Origin: Paratinospora sagittata
Taxonomy: Eukaryota; Streptophyta; Magnoliopsida; Ranunculales; Menispermaceae
Direction: 5' to 3'
Length of the DNA: 64,000 nucleotides
NCBI GenBank assembly: GCA_035771175.1
Contig: CM069602.1
Location: forward strand, 13,663,116 to 13,727,115
The translations under genes and the position numbers were made by a program. Below, in pieces: positions 1-10,620 of this stretch. Numbering within the stretch: the first letter of the stretch is position 1; each line of letters begins with the position of its first letter. The notes under the pieces were generated by a model. That model was given only the letters and a program-made list of their open reading frames with translations. It was not told the origin of the DNA and searched no databases.

Positions 1-1759
1 TGAATTAAATCAAGGGGTTTAGTGTTTCTTTCAACACTTTTAAATGATGACCTTATCCTTGCCTTTGTAATCTATACAAAATCATGTATAGATTACAAAC
101 TATTTATGGCATTACATATGTATTTATACAAAATCATGGCATGTATCATGTTATAAATCTCATATGCAATTAACATGTAACTTTTTATACATGATTCAAA
201 TATGTTTTTTGCCACTCTATACATATCATACAATGCATAAATAACAAAACCTCACATATGGTACATGAGCTCATCATCATCTTTTTTATGCACATCAAAG
301 GATAGATGCCTCACCTGACCAATCACTCCGAAGATTCTCCCTTATATTAGAAATGATCTCATGCCTTTCTTACATAAAGAAGCCTAGGCACATTCGAATT
401 TAAAACAAAGAGTTTAATGCATTCACTTACCAATGCAACATGTAGCAATCAAACATGCTTCAATTTCATAAAACAAAGTTTATATAATACAATGCCACAC
501 ATAAAGACCAAAGATAAGTAATATTCACAAATTTCAGGATTTGACTAAGTTCCAAAGTCTCTACACTTGGCTAAAACCATCAACTTTTACAGCACAACAA
601 GACAATTGTGTGCAACACCAACACAATTCACAACTCCTAGCCAATTGTACGGCATAAACACCCTTCTTACTTGCTGTCCAATTCTCAATTCATCATCATT
701 CTTCCACAAAACTCTGCAATTCAATATTGCAATTCATCCATCATCAATTCCCAATCATAAAAACATATAAAAAAACAGATCATATACCATTGAAATGCAC
801 CTCCAAACCTTCAGCTATTTCATCACAACTGGGTTGGGAATTTATCATTTCAACTATGGAACATAGTAAATTCATCTTCAATTAACTTAAAAATGAGTAA
901 GGAATTGATTACTTATGAGTTTACCTAGCAAAATCTACAATTTCAGCTCAAAACCCACATCTAACAACATCTGGACAAACTTGTTCCAACCATGGAAAAT
1001 CAGTCCATTTATCACCAAATGAACCACAAACAACCATGAATTATTTACCCAAGATTTCTTCCAGCAATTCATTCAATTTCTAGCTGAAACCCTCTTTTTC
1101 CAGCTTGAAATCTAGCCATGGAAATCACATGCATGTCATATATGTTATACAAGTTGAAGAGAGGAACAAGAATCTGTAAGTTTTAAACCTAAAAACTAAG
1201 ATTCTCACCTTAGAATTTGATCTCCAAGCTTAAACCCCTTCTTCCTCGTTGCTGCTCTAGACTTATCTAACCTTAGCTAGCTCAAAATGAGCTCAAATGG
1301 CCGAGACACCTGGCTTTAACATGCACAAACCGCCACACCGACATTTTAAAAAAATGTCAGGCCCACCGAGGAGCGCTCTTCTCGCCTGCACATAAAACAT
1401 ATTTCTAGAAATCTCGTGAGGAGCACGCTTCTCCTTTGCCAGGAGCGTGCTTTTTGCCTGAGGAGCGCGCTTCTCGCTTAAGGAATGCGCTTCTCTGAAC
1501 TTTTTAGATTATTCTGCTCTCGGGTTTGCCATAAGAGCGCGCTTCTCCCTTTAGGGAGCGCGCTCCTTGCACCCAAATTTGAAATTTTACTAAGTGTTGG
1601 GCGATTTATGAGACAACTAGCCTCCTACGGTACCAATAGCCCTACAATACTTGTATTTTCTCTATTTTAAGGTCATGTACATATGTATACGCGCACAAAT
1701 ATGCCTGACAATAAATATTAGTCAACGTACAAGTTTGACTCGTACATACGGGGCGTTAC
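1..1759 (-). mobile_element. Gypsy-type LTR, partial (runs off left edge)
   Basis: Read on the minus strand, the sequence starts at 1759 with TGTAACGCCCCG, a common start for plant Ty3/gypsy (Del/Tekay-like) LTRs. It continues leftwards through a block of GC-rich 20-bp repeats into unique AT-rich sequence that leaves the window. At 1759/1760 it abuts a copia gag fragment directly, so the LTR probably inserted into that older element. No coding capacity is visible; short ORFs here have no recognisable domain. The other terminus and the TSD lie outside the window, so a solo LTR cannot be told from a complete element. The gypsy assignment is inferred from the terminus only. Confidence 0.5.
1369..1572. 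repeat. 20-bp GC-rich repeats, core GAGCGCGCTTCTC
   Basis: At least seven variants of the motif AGGAGCGCGCTTCTCGCCTG occur, starting near 1369, 1418, 1441, 1461, 1481, 1532 and 1553. The three from 1441 are spaced exactly 20 bp apart. The core GAGCGCGCTC is palindromic. The block sits within the presumed gypsy LTR, where such repeats are often promoter or enhancer elements; that role is inference. Confidence 0.7.
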
Positions 1760-2144
1760 ACCCACGGTTCCTTTGTCGTTTTCTTTTTACTATACACGTT
1801 GTATAGGGAATCGGTGAGACCATTCAGCACATAATTCCGACACAGGAAATCAGAATGCTTCCAAGCATCAATGGCACTGATGACTTGAATATCATGCTCA
1901 TAATCTTCTTTGTGCTTTGGTGCATCTTGAGTCAAGAATCTCACAATATTCAAGGTGGTCAAATAGAATAACATTTTTTGTTAACACCTCTTGAAATTCA
2001 GTCCACTGAATTTCTCTGGCTTTTTGCTATGATTAACAGTATGCGTTGTCGGTACAGTCGTTGGAGTTCGCACTTGAACCAAGGAAAGGTTTGACACTTG
2101 GGTCACAACAGTATTCATTATGTTCACGACAGAGTCACTTGCCA
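1760..2144 (-). pseudogene. Copia gag fragment, N-terminal part
   Basis: The minus strand from the ATG at 2144 encodes an N-terminal Gag segment typical of Ty1/copia elements: a short leader, KPEKFSGLNFKR, then LTTLNIVRFL and AWKHSDFLCRNYVLNGLTD. The frame is broken near 1980, where KRC is followed by a stop although the next codons continue the same protein, so it is not functional. It ends at 1760 exactly where the gypsy-type LTR begins. The matching LTR and leader lie immediately upstream on the same strand. Confidence 0.7.
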
Positions 2145-2692
2145 TTTCAAATTCAACAGAGCATAGGCTGAATAAGATGGAACCGAGGCCTGTGTAACAC
2201 ATAGTGTCCTTGAAACAGATTCGCCCCTCATATTGGTGCAAGAGGTAGATCAGCGTCTGTCTCCCAGGATACAACGGTAGATAAGCAGCTGACTAGCACC
2301 TCGTCACTACTCGGGTGAACTGAGCTTTGCAGAAGACTATCACCACAGACTAACACACCTCATAACCAAAAAGAAGAACTAGAGAGGAAGAAGAGAATTC
2401 TAGAAGTAATAGAAAACCCTAAGAATTGGTGTGTTCAAAATGAGGGAAGGCACCCCCTTTTATACTAGTAGAAGGGGGTAGTGCTCTTAATGTCCTCATT
2501 AAGAGTACTAAATAACCTCAAATGTTACGAATTAAATTGAATTAAAACCATATAACAATTTTTCCAATTTAATTCGAATTTAAAACTCAATTAAATTATT
2601 TAACCGTTACTAACTTTAATTCAATTTAAAACATATGATAGTTTTTCTAATTTAATTTGAATTTAAAACTCAATTAAATTTAAACCGTTACA
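2145..2692 (-). mobile_element. Copia LTR (about 2194-2692) plus leader
   Basis: On the minus strand the LTR can be read from TGTAACGG at 2692 to GTGTTACA near 2194, about 0.5 kb. A TATA motif (minus TATAAAAG, plus about 2458-2465) lies just upstream of an AC/CT-rich transcribed region. The leader then runs to the gag ATG at 2144. I did not find a clear tRNA-Met primer-binding site after the LTR, so the 3' boundary is approximate. A short hairpin (CTCTTAATG...CATTAAGAG) sits upstream of the TATA box. Confidence 0.6.
2526..2691. repeat. AT-rich direct repeat in copia U3
   Basis: Two diverged copies of an about 82-bp AT-rich unit lie back to back. Both end in AACCGTTAC (near 2601 and 2683) and share CGAATTTAAAACTCAATTAAA-like cores. 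They occupy the upstream (U3) part of the minus-strand LTR, so they may be duplicated promoter-distal elements. Confidence 0.6.
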
Positions 2693-2700
2693 AATCTAAT

Positions 2701-2905
2701 GGTGTGTTGGTCTATGGTGATAGTCTTCTACAAAACTCAGTTCGCCTGAGTAGTGACGAGGTGCTAGTCAACTGCTCATCTATCGTTGTATCTTGAATGA
2801 TAGACACCGATCTACATCTTGCACCAACGTGAGGGGCGAATCTGTTTTAAGGACACTATGTGTTACACAGACCTCAGCTCCATCTTGCTCAACCTTTGCT
2901 TTGTT
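2701..2905 (+). mobile_element. Second copy of copia LTR end and leader, opposite strand
   Basis: This segment matches the minus-strand sequence of about 2145-2352 over roughly 200 bp, including GAGGGGCGAATCTGTTT and ACACTATGTGTTACACAG. It lies on the other strand, so the two copies form an inverted repeat with a spacer of about 350 bp. It keeps only the downstream part of the LTR plus leader and stops before gag. It is either a second truncated element or an inverted duplication. Confidence 0.65.
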
Positions 2906-2969
2906 GAATTTGGTTTATTTCTAAACTTATTTTGTTATTAGTTGTAAGCATATTATTGTTCGAGTTTTA

Positions 2970-3127
2970 TTGTTTATGTTAATATTATTTTAATTATTTA
3001 TTTATTTATCCTTACATTATTGCTAACACTCCTCCTATCTCATAATCCTTGTTTATGTTAATATTATTTTAATTATTTATTTATTTATCCTTACATTATT
3101 GCTAACACTCCTCCTATCTCATAATCC
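2970..3127. repeat. Perfect 79-bp tandem duplication
   Basis: Bases 2970-3048 and 3049-3127 read identically; the unit begins TTGTTTATGTTAATATT and ends CTATCTCATAATCC. Perfect identity suggests a very recent duplication (or an assembly artefact). No gene is affected. Confidence 0.95.
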
Positions 3128-3129
3128 TT

Positions 3130-3560
3130 GCATTGATCTTGCTTTCCAAGTCTTGAAATATTTCTTTTTTGGATCTTCCAATGTCAATAGATGCACTACT
3201 CAGTCCGAATAAGGCATGCCAAGAATTGCAGCCAACTTTCTTTTTTGGTCCTCTCCGACCTTCTTATTGAACATTATATTGCACTTCTTTGGTTCAAAAG
3301 CTGCTCAGAAGCTTGGAGGTATTGATTAATGGCCTTGGCCAATCCTTAAAAATCATGAAGTGTAGCCCGACAGAACAAAAGTGCATCGTCTGCGAAAAAT
3401 AACTGAGATAAATGTGGCCCATTACAAGAAAATGACACTGCAATGTTATGCTTAACGTAAAGTAAAAGAATACGCAAACTTATGCCTTCATCCCCCCTTA
3501 AAATGCAAGTTTCAATACAAAAATTCAAAGGCTAAGTCTCAGTGTTTTTTTCAGAGGAGG
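3130..3560 (-). pseudogene. L1-like LINE reverse transcriptase fragment
   Basis: Minus-strand residues around 3346-3528 include GPHLSQLFFADDALLFCRAT, which is the catalytic F/YADD block of plant L1-type LINE reverse transcriptases. Sequence before and after this block does not stay in frame. It is a short, inactive remnant, separate from the LINE to its right. Confidence 0.7.
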
Positions 3561-3587
3561 AAAGCTTCCAAAAGAGGTGGTTTGGAA

Positions 3588-3604
3588 CCCCCCCCCCCCC
3601 CCCC
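3588..3604. repeat. 17-bp poly-C run
   Basis: Seventeen consecutive C residues, unusual in this AT-rich window and prone to length error in sequencing. Confidence 0.9.
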
Positions 3605-3646
3605 TTTAATAGCAACTATGGAGCAGATGGCAGATGGTCCCAGGCA

Positions 3647-4205
3647 TATATTACAAACTCTGCCCATTAAACTCTATTACTTTATTTCCTTTATTAAGAG
3701 GAGAGTTGGCATAGTAACAATTTTTTTTTTTTTTGTGAATTACCTAAATCTCAATAATAAACAGAAGAGGAAGGAGAAGACTCCTCAAAAACAATAACAA
3801 CAATTATGGGGGGAACTTCCTCTATCCATACATGAAAAAAAGGGGAACATAACCCAAATATGCTAAGGCGATCAACAACTTTATTGCATTCTCGCGGCAT
3901 TGCTAATAAAGATATATCCTGCCAATGGTTCAATAAACTTTTGTAATCCTCCGCCAGTTCACCAACCTCAATATTGATGTGAGTACTTCTATTGAGTTCG
4001 TCAATCATGCTTGTGGAATCACTCTCTACTATATCAATGGGTACTTCAGTCTCAATAGCAAACTCCGGCCTCATTCTCAATGCACATAACTCAGCTGCTA
4101 ATGCATGGAGACCCCCCATCTCATACGACATCTTTGTCACCACTATATTACCAAGGTAGTATCTAACAACTATGCCCGTACCAACTGCACCCTTCTCATC
4201 CAAAC
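3647..4205 (-). repeat. Duplicate of the LINE 3' end with its flank
   Basis: This stretch repeats 4651-5210 at an offset of about 1005 bp with few changes. It contains the C-terminal RNase H part of the LINE (minus; motifs HALAAELCALR and DIVESDS), the poly-A tail (plus poly-T at 3721-3734) and about 75 bp of flank beyond the tail. It ends abruptly at 4205, where the other copy continues into the rest of the LINE. The flank at 3707-3722 is an exact copy of the sequence on the far side of the LINE (7756-7771). Confidence 0.85.
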
Positions 4206-4650
4206 TCAAAACTATCGATCCCCACATTATTATCCAAAATAATGATTTAATGAGTGTCATAAAATAATACAATCAAATTAACGGAATCAATTTAAAATTA
4301 TTAACTGAAATAATTTTTATTTTTATTATTTAATTCAAATTGCATAAAAATGTTTAATACCTTAAATACACTCGTTGGGTTAACTTCTCTATCAAAGTTT
4401 TCTTCTTTTAAATGAAAATATTAAACTTGTGTATTTTTATAATGTATAGCTTTTTTCTCTGAGATATTTATAATGTATAGTTGCATTAATATTAATAATA
4501 AAAATTTTGAAACAGTAAAACAATGAGTAACAGTAAATTAATAATTAAAAAAAATGTAATTCTTCTTTGTCGGGAGAAGCAGTAAATGTTGAGGTGCAAA
4601 GGATAAAAGTTCTTTATAGTCTTAGTACAAAGAACCCCATTTCTAGAGCT
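4206..4650. other. AT-rich spacer between LINE 3'-end copies
   Basis: About 445 bp of AT-rich sequence without LINE similarity, ORF or recognisable repeat. It is not matched at the equivalent place after the second copy (5211 onward), so the arrangement is not a simple tandem duplication. Confidence 0.6.
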
Positions 4651-4758
4651 TATATTACAAACTCTGCCATTAAACTCTATTACTTTATTTCCTTTATTAA
4701 AAGGAGAGTTGGCATACTAACAATTTTTTTTATTTTTTTTTTGTGAATTCCCTAAGTC

Positions 4759-6312
4759 TCAATAATAAACAGAAGAGGAAGGAGAAGACTCCTCAAAAAT
4801 AATAACAATTATGGGGGGAACTTCCTCTATCCATACATGAGAAAAAGGGGAACATAACCCAAATCTGCTAAGACGATCAACAACTCTATTGCATTCTCGC
4901 GGCATTGCTAATAAAGATATATCTTGCCAATGGTTCAATAAACTTTTGTAATCCTCCACCAGTTCACCAACCTCAATATTGATGTGAGTACTTCTGTTGA
5001 GCTCGTCAATCATGCTTGTGGAATCACTCTCTACTATATCAATGGGTACTCCAGTCTCAATAGCAAACTCCAGCCTCATTCTCAATGCACATAACTCAGC
5101 TGCTAATGCATGGAGACCCCCCATCTCATACGACATCTTTGTCACCACTATATTACCAAGGTAGTATCTAACAACCGTGCCCGTACCAACTGCACCCTTC
5201 TCATCCAAACATGTGTCAACATTCATTTTCGGCTTGCTTTGGGAAGGAGGTTGCCAACTGAGATTTTTAGATGCTCTTGCAATTTCCTGAGATTCGGAGT
5301 ATTGTTGAAATTCCACTAGATAAGATAAAGCTCTTGTAGCCACTCCTCCAATATCATCCACTTTCCCTTTTATAACAACCTTGTTTCTATCATTCCATGA
5401 CGCCCATGTGATGATCATGAGAATTTCCAAATCTTTCTTGTTTGCTTCCAATACAACATCTGATAAGTTCCCATCTGCAAGCCACGATACCAACCTTCTA
5501 TCTTCGAGCATAAGAGCAACATGAGTTCACAATTCCTTAGCTCTCTTACATCTTGCAATAGCATGAACAAATGATTCAACTTTTTTTTGGCATAGACTAC
5601 ACAAGCCATCATCAATGATCTTCCTTATCCTCAAGTTATCCTTTGTAGGGATGATGTTGTGGACTAACTTCCAGAATAAGACTTTAACTTTTGGGGGAAG
5701 GCATGTGTTCCATACTTTGCACCAGAATTTTTTTGCACCCCCATAGTTAGAACTTTCCCTATTTCTAGTGTTTTCAAGAGCCACCCTATACCCACTTTTA
5801 ACTGAGTATTGTCCATTTTTAGTATAGTGCCACACCACTGTATATGAAGGGCCTCTTCTGCTTAATGGTATCTTCACAATCTCTTCAATATCAATAGGAA
5901 AAAGATGTTCACGTAGTTTTTTCACATGCCAACACTGCCCAACCGAAATGAAAGATGATACTGGGCAATCAAGAGCCATAGAAGAAGGAGATATCAATCG
6001 AAAAGAAGAAGGCCAAAGTAACCAGGGGTCTCTAAACACATGAAACTCTCGCCCATCCCCAATTTTCCACCTACTTCCTTTCTCAAGGAGCTCTCTGCCC
6101 CACAAAATATTTTTCCATATCTACAAAGCTCCACACTTGAGATTTGCTTTCCAGAAGGTCGTATTTGGGAAGTATTTTCCTTTTAAACTTTGTGCTAGTA
6201 AAGAGTTTTGATTGCTTTGAATTCTCCACCCTTGTTTTGCCAGAAGGGCTTGGTTGAATAATTCCAGCTCTCTAAAGCTCAGACCCCCAACTTCTTTAGT
6301 TTTACAGAGCAT
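4759..6312 (-). pseudogene. LINE ORF2 C-terminal half: zf-RVT and RNase H
   Basis: From 6312 down to 4759 one frame stays open except for two stop codons (6121-6123 and 5527-5529). It encodes the post-RT region (GLSFRELELFNQALLAKQGW), the zf-RVT segment (CLPPKVKVLFWKL followed by CSLCQKK...H...C) and a plant-type RNase H with the acidic residues of NVDTC, AAELCAL and VESDS in the expected order. RNase H domains of this kind occur in plant L1-type LINEs. The low number of lesions suggests a fairly young insertion, but the two stops make this copy inactive. Confidence 0.85.
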
Positions 6313-6564
6313 GCCCCATCTTTTCTAATGGATTCGCTTATGCCCATTAGCTCTACCACCACTAGAACCGAGCTAGGATTGAATTCATTTGCTTGCACAG
6401 AGTTCTTGAGATTCTAAAATAACTCATTAGAAAAATAGACTGGGCCGGAGCAACAACCTTTATGAGAACTTCTTCCCCCCCCCACATGAGAACAATTTTG
6501 ATTTCCATTGTTGTGTAGTCTTCCACAACTTTTCCTTCACAAATTGGAACACTCTATTTGTGCT

Positions 6565-7755
6565 TCAGTAGCCAACGGAGGGAAGACCTAGGTACATTGG
6601 TTGATGTGCCCTATTCTGAGTTCCCAATCTTCTAGAAAACCAACTTTTTACTTCCTCGTTCACATTAGGGCTAAAGAAAAAAGAAGATTTGTTTAAATTC
6701 ACTTTTTGCCCTGATGCATCTTCATATGTCCTCAATGCTAATTGAACTGCATAGCTGTTTGGAGAATTTGCTCTGCATAGAATCAAAACGTCATCAACAA
6801 ATAACAAATGAGTCAGCCTAGGGCTGCCTCTAGGGCCTTCTAAAATTCCTATTCTTTCTGCTTGTCTAAAGATAGCTGATAGGCCTTCGACACATATCAA
6901 AAATAGGTATGGTGAAAGTGGGTCTCCTTGCCCTCAAGCCCCTTGAGGGTCTAATGTGGTCGTGGGCTTGACCATTAATAATAACAGATGAGAAGACAAT
7001 ACTCACACACCTCATTACTAATGCCGTCCAATGCAGTGAGAAGCCCATTTTTAACATGATTTCTCTAAGGTAGGGTCATTCGACCCAGTCATAGGCTTTA
7101 CTCATGTCCAATTTGATGGCTACGAAACCATTTGATCCTGACCTAAGGTTCTTTAGATAGTGCAAATGTTCGAAGGCCAATATTATGTTATCTGTAATCA
7201 ACTTACCTTTCAGATAAGCACATTAATTTTCAGAAATCACTAGGGGAAGGATTGATTTTAGATGATTAGCCATCATTTTAGCCATCATTTTATATGAGAC
7301 ATTACACAGGCTAATTGGTCGGTAGTCACTAGGGCTGGTAGGCTTTTTGACCTTTGGTATCAATGTAATGTAGGTCTGATTAAATTTGCTAATGTTTCCA
7401 TTTTCATTTAAACAATACAGACAAGCATTACATATAGATCCCACCAATATGTCCCAATATTTTTGATAAAATTGTGTAGTTAGACCATCAGGTCTAGGGC
7501 TTTTGAGGGGGTCCATTGAAAATAAAGCTTATTTTACCTCCATAGCAGTGAAAGGAACACTTAGCTAATTGTTCCCATCCCCGCCTAAGCATTCTCGATC
7601 TTAACCATTGTCGGATCCATAGAAGAGAACATGTCATTAAAGTAATCGATCATAATCTGGCCCATCTTCTCTTTATCACTTTCCCACACCCCTGCAACAT
7701 TCTTCAGCCATCTAATCTGATTAGTTTTTTGTCTTGCCTTGGATTTTGCATAATC
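6565..7755 (-). pseudogene. LINE ORF2 reverse transcriptase, degraded
   Basis: Minus-strand frames contain the inter-domain segment (RQKTNQIRWLKNVAGVW, about 7650-7730), the RT fingers (SPRPDGLTTQFYQKYW and SDYRPISLCNVSYKMMAK, 7223-7516), the NGQAHDHIRPSRGLR block (about 6930-7000) and the catalytic LLFVDDVLILCRA block (6565-6900). Frameshifts separate these pieces and the usual first aromatic of the YADD box is F here. The copy cannot give a full protein. Confidence 0.82.
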
Positions 7756-7925
7756 TGGCATAGTAACAATTGCACCATTGGTGGTTGCACCAAAACCGCA
7801 TCCCGGCCATAAACTCTATTACTTTCTTTCATTTATTAGAAGGGGACGTGGTGTAGCATGAATTGGCGATCGTGACAGTTGCACGATTGCACCAAAATTG
7901 CGCCCCCTTTCTAATAGGCACATAA
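7756..7925. repeat. LINE target: tandem pair of about 100-bp units, possible MITE
   Basis: The LINE inserted into one copy of a repeated unit. The sequence left of it (about 3660-3722 and 4665-4725) plus 7756-7803 resembles the following unit at 7804-7905; both carry AAACTCTATTACTTT, TTTATTA and TTGCACCAAAA with GC-rich ends. Within the second unit, ATTAGAAGGGGACG (about 7834) and its near complement CGCCCCCTTTCTAAT (about 7902-7915) could be terminal inverted repeats of an about 80-bp MITE. That last point is tentative. Confidence 0.45.
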
Positions 7926-8974
7926 ATGATAGTTGAGTACTAGTTTAATATAAACAATTAAATAATATTCATTCATTTTGAAAGAAGGGGAATTAAGGGG
8001 ATTGACAAAGGCGCCTGAGGGATTTTTTTTGTAATTTAAAATCTAGTGTTTTAATCTTATCTAATCCCTTTTTAGTGGAAAGAACAACACATAAAAGCAA
8101 CATAAATCTTTTCTAACATTTTTACAACTATCTTTTCTTAGGGCCAACAGATTCATCAATTCCTACAAATTATAAACAAAACAATGGTTTATACTTCTCA
8201 TTTATGAAAATATATATATATATATATCTAAAACCTCCTGAACCAGAACCACAACAATTCAATGCTTATACAACACATATATCTATACTATATATAATAA
8301 AAATACCCATTTTATGGCTAATACTGAAATTGTCCCTTCTCAACATATTTAAAATTTTGTTTTTCATTCTGTTATAACAATAAAATAAGGGTGACTTTTT
8401 TTTTTTTTTTTTTTAACAAACGAAAGTTCATCTTTTCCATCCCCAAATCTTTCTTCTTCTTCTTTATCTTATTCACTATCGAGGCTTACGATTTCCATAT
8501 TGTCCACATGGAGAAAGTTATCCAATCTTTACAAGAAGTAAGATTTTGTACAAACTGCTTCTTTCCTTTAAAATCAAGAAATTTCCTTTAAACCCAACAC
8601 CAAATTCACTCTATTTTTCTACTCTTTAATTACCATCCAATTATTTTTGTAACGGAGGTTTTTTGGTTGCAGCTTCACCAGTATCAAATGGTTAGGAAAG
8701 CTTTACCGTCTACAATTGTTGAGCACTGGAGATCCAAAGGACAAAGATTTTAATTTCTCAAAATTAAGAATTAGGCTCACGGGGCATGCCTTTGATTTTT
8801 ACTGTTATTTTTGGTAATTGTTCTCCTGCAAAATCCCTCTTTATATCTTTGGATTTTTCCACTTTAGGGTTTCTGTTTTAAAATTTTTCTGATTTATTTC
8901 TAATTATTCAGAGAACACAGTGGCGGTGGTTGGAGTAGTGGTAGGAGCCAGGGAGGAGTGGTGACACACCTAGA

Positions 8975-9017
<43 letters not shown>

Positions 9018-9071
9018 GAAAAAGTGGTTTTTGAGACTATGGATACCATGGCTAGCACCAAGAGAGCAAGC
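7926..9071. other. Non-coding, with AT microsatellites
   Basis: No supported gene. The stretch holds an (AT)n run at about 8209-8227, poly-T at 8396-8414 and a (TA)n run at about 8979-9013. Short ORFs are low-complexity F/K-rich readings of these tracts. Confidence 0.7.
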
Positions 9072-9394
9072 AAGATCACAAACTTTCATGGATGGGAAGA
9101 AAAGATGGAGGAAAAAAAAAATCCTCTCCCATATGTTCTTACTTTTTTCTTTTTTCTCTCGTGAGATGTTGGATAAGGCATTACTTTGAGATGTATTGTT
9201 ATTTCTTTCTTTAATTATTTTTGTAAAACTTCAACCAAGATCACAAACTTTCATGGATGGGAAGAAAAGAGAGAGGAAAAAAAAATCCTCTCCCATATGT
9301 TTTTACTTTTTACTTTTTTCTCTCGTGAGATGTTGGATAAGGCATTACTTTGAGATGTATTGTTATTTCTTTCTTTAATTATTTTTGTAAAATT
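9072..9394. repeat. Tandem duplication, about 165-bp unit
   Basis: Two adjacent copies begin AAGATCACAAACTTTCATGG at 9072 and 9237. They differ by only a few substitutions and small indels in A/T runs. A third, much more diverged partial copy may follow at about 9418-9500 (GTTGGATTAGG..., CATTACTTTTAGATG). No coding role is visible. Confidence 0.88.
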
Positions 9395-9799
9395 TTAAAT
9401 TTTAATTGTGAATCGTATGTTGGATTAGGGTTGGTAAAAGGGATTATTTATCAAGACATTACTTTTAGATGCAATGTTATCAATTTCTTTAATTATATTG
9501 AATTTTTTTTAATTTCTACTATTTACTACTTCTTTAATTTTATTGTTTAAGTTTTAATTGCGAAATAGGCCTCTGCCATATGTTATTCCCAATTTTTTAC
9601 TTTAATGTTTACTACTTCTTTATTATTTATTAAAATTTCCAATAATTATTCTAAACTTTTAAATTTTTTATTTAAACAGTGAAGCCAATTATGGCTAAAA
9701 CCCAGACCTTCAATCTCTACTATTAATCCCTTTTTCTTTGAAAAAAAAAAAACTCTACCATTAATACAAATCTAAAACCTTACCTAACAACTCAATAAC
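9395..9799. other. AT-rich non-coding
   Basis: AT-rich sequence with possible traces of the preceding repeat; nothing else recognised. Confidence 0.6.
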
Positions 9800-10620
9800 A
9801 TTATCCCTTTTGTTTTAGGTTTTCTCGAACAGTTTGAACATACACATTTTGATGAAACAATTTGGTTGTTTGATTTGAAATTCAAAACGAGCGCCAAAAC
9901 ATTTTTGAGAATCAAAATCTAAGCAATTTTTATAAATAGTTCTTTGAACAGTTGAAACAAAGAAATATATAAAATTTTGTTTTCTGAACATAAACTCTTG
10001 AAATTTAGTCAATCTTTTTCTCGCTGCAAAAACTCTTGATGATCTTCTAAAAATACTCTGATTTACAATCACCTTTTGAATTTATCGATTCAACTTCATA
10101 CATTTTACAAATCTATCGAAGGAAAGAGAAGCAATCTGTTTCACACTTTCAGCCGAGCTTTAATCATACATTCATAGCTGAATTAGTGTTGGTCTAAGGT
10201 TGACAAATTGCTCTGTAAGTATTTCTTTGATTCTTGATAAGAGAATCAAGTCCTCAAACTTATATTTAGTTTGTAAAAGTGACTGTGTTTGTCACTGTGA
10301 TTGAGCAAGTGTTGCTCAAGTGTATAACGGTTCTTTCTCACACCCTTGAAATTGAGAAAAGGTGTAATGGTTTCATCCTCACCCGTAAGAGGATTCAATA
10401 GTGGAGTTTGGACAAAATCCTAATCGGGAGATTAGGTAGTGGAGGTAGGCAGGAGTCGAACCACTCTAAATTTGTATGCACTGTGTTGTTTATTTGATAT
10501 TTATCTGTCTCTATTCATCAACATATACTACATTGATTTATTTGTAAATTATTTGATCAAAAAGACATATCTACTTAGTTGTCCAATTCACCCCCCCTCT
10601 TGGAGATATCTGGGCCAACA
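9800..10620 (+). mobile_element. Sirevirus-like copia LTR fragment
   Basis: The plus strand at about 10150-10620 carries phrases recurrent in plant Sirevirus (SIRE/Maximus-type) LTRs. These are an AGTGTTGCTCAAGTGT segment, a CAAAATCCTAATCGGGAGAT segment, CGAACCACTCTAAATTTG, and the C-run CCAATTCACCCCCCCTCTTGG before GGGCCAACAA. The assignment rests on remembered family appearance, not alignment. The left limit is uncertain. The right limit at 10620 is sharp because a different copia element, on the other strand, starts there. Confidence 0.5.

Larger units (their letters stand above)
4726..7755 (-). mobile_element. 5'-truncated L1-like LINE with TSD
   Basis: On the minus strand, in order, the element has a short inter-domain segment, the reverse transcriptase, a zf-RVT zinc-binding domain, an RNase H domain and a poly-A tail (plus poly-T/A at 4724-4742). 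It starts just upstream of the RT, so the endonuclease domain and ORF1 are missing, as in typical 5'-truncated L1 copies. The 16-bp TSD TGGCATAGTAACAATT is at 7756-7771 on the right. On the left it is at 4710-4725 with one mismatch, and exactly at 3707-3722 in the duplicated 3' end. Confidence 0.88.
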
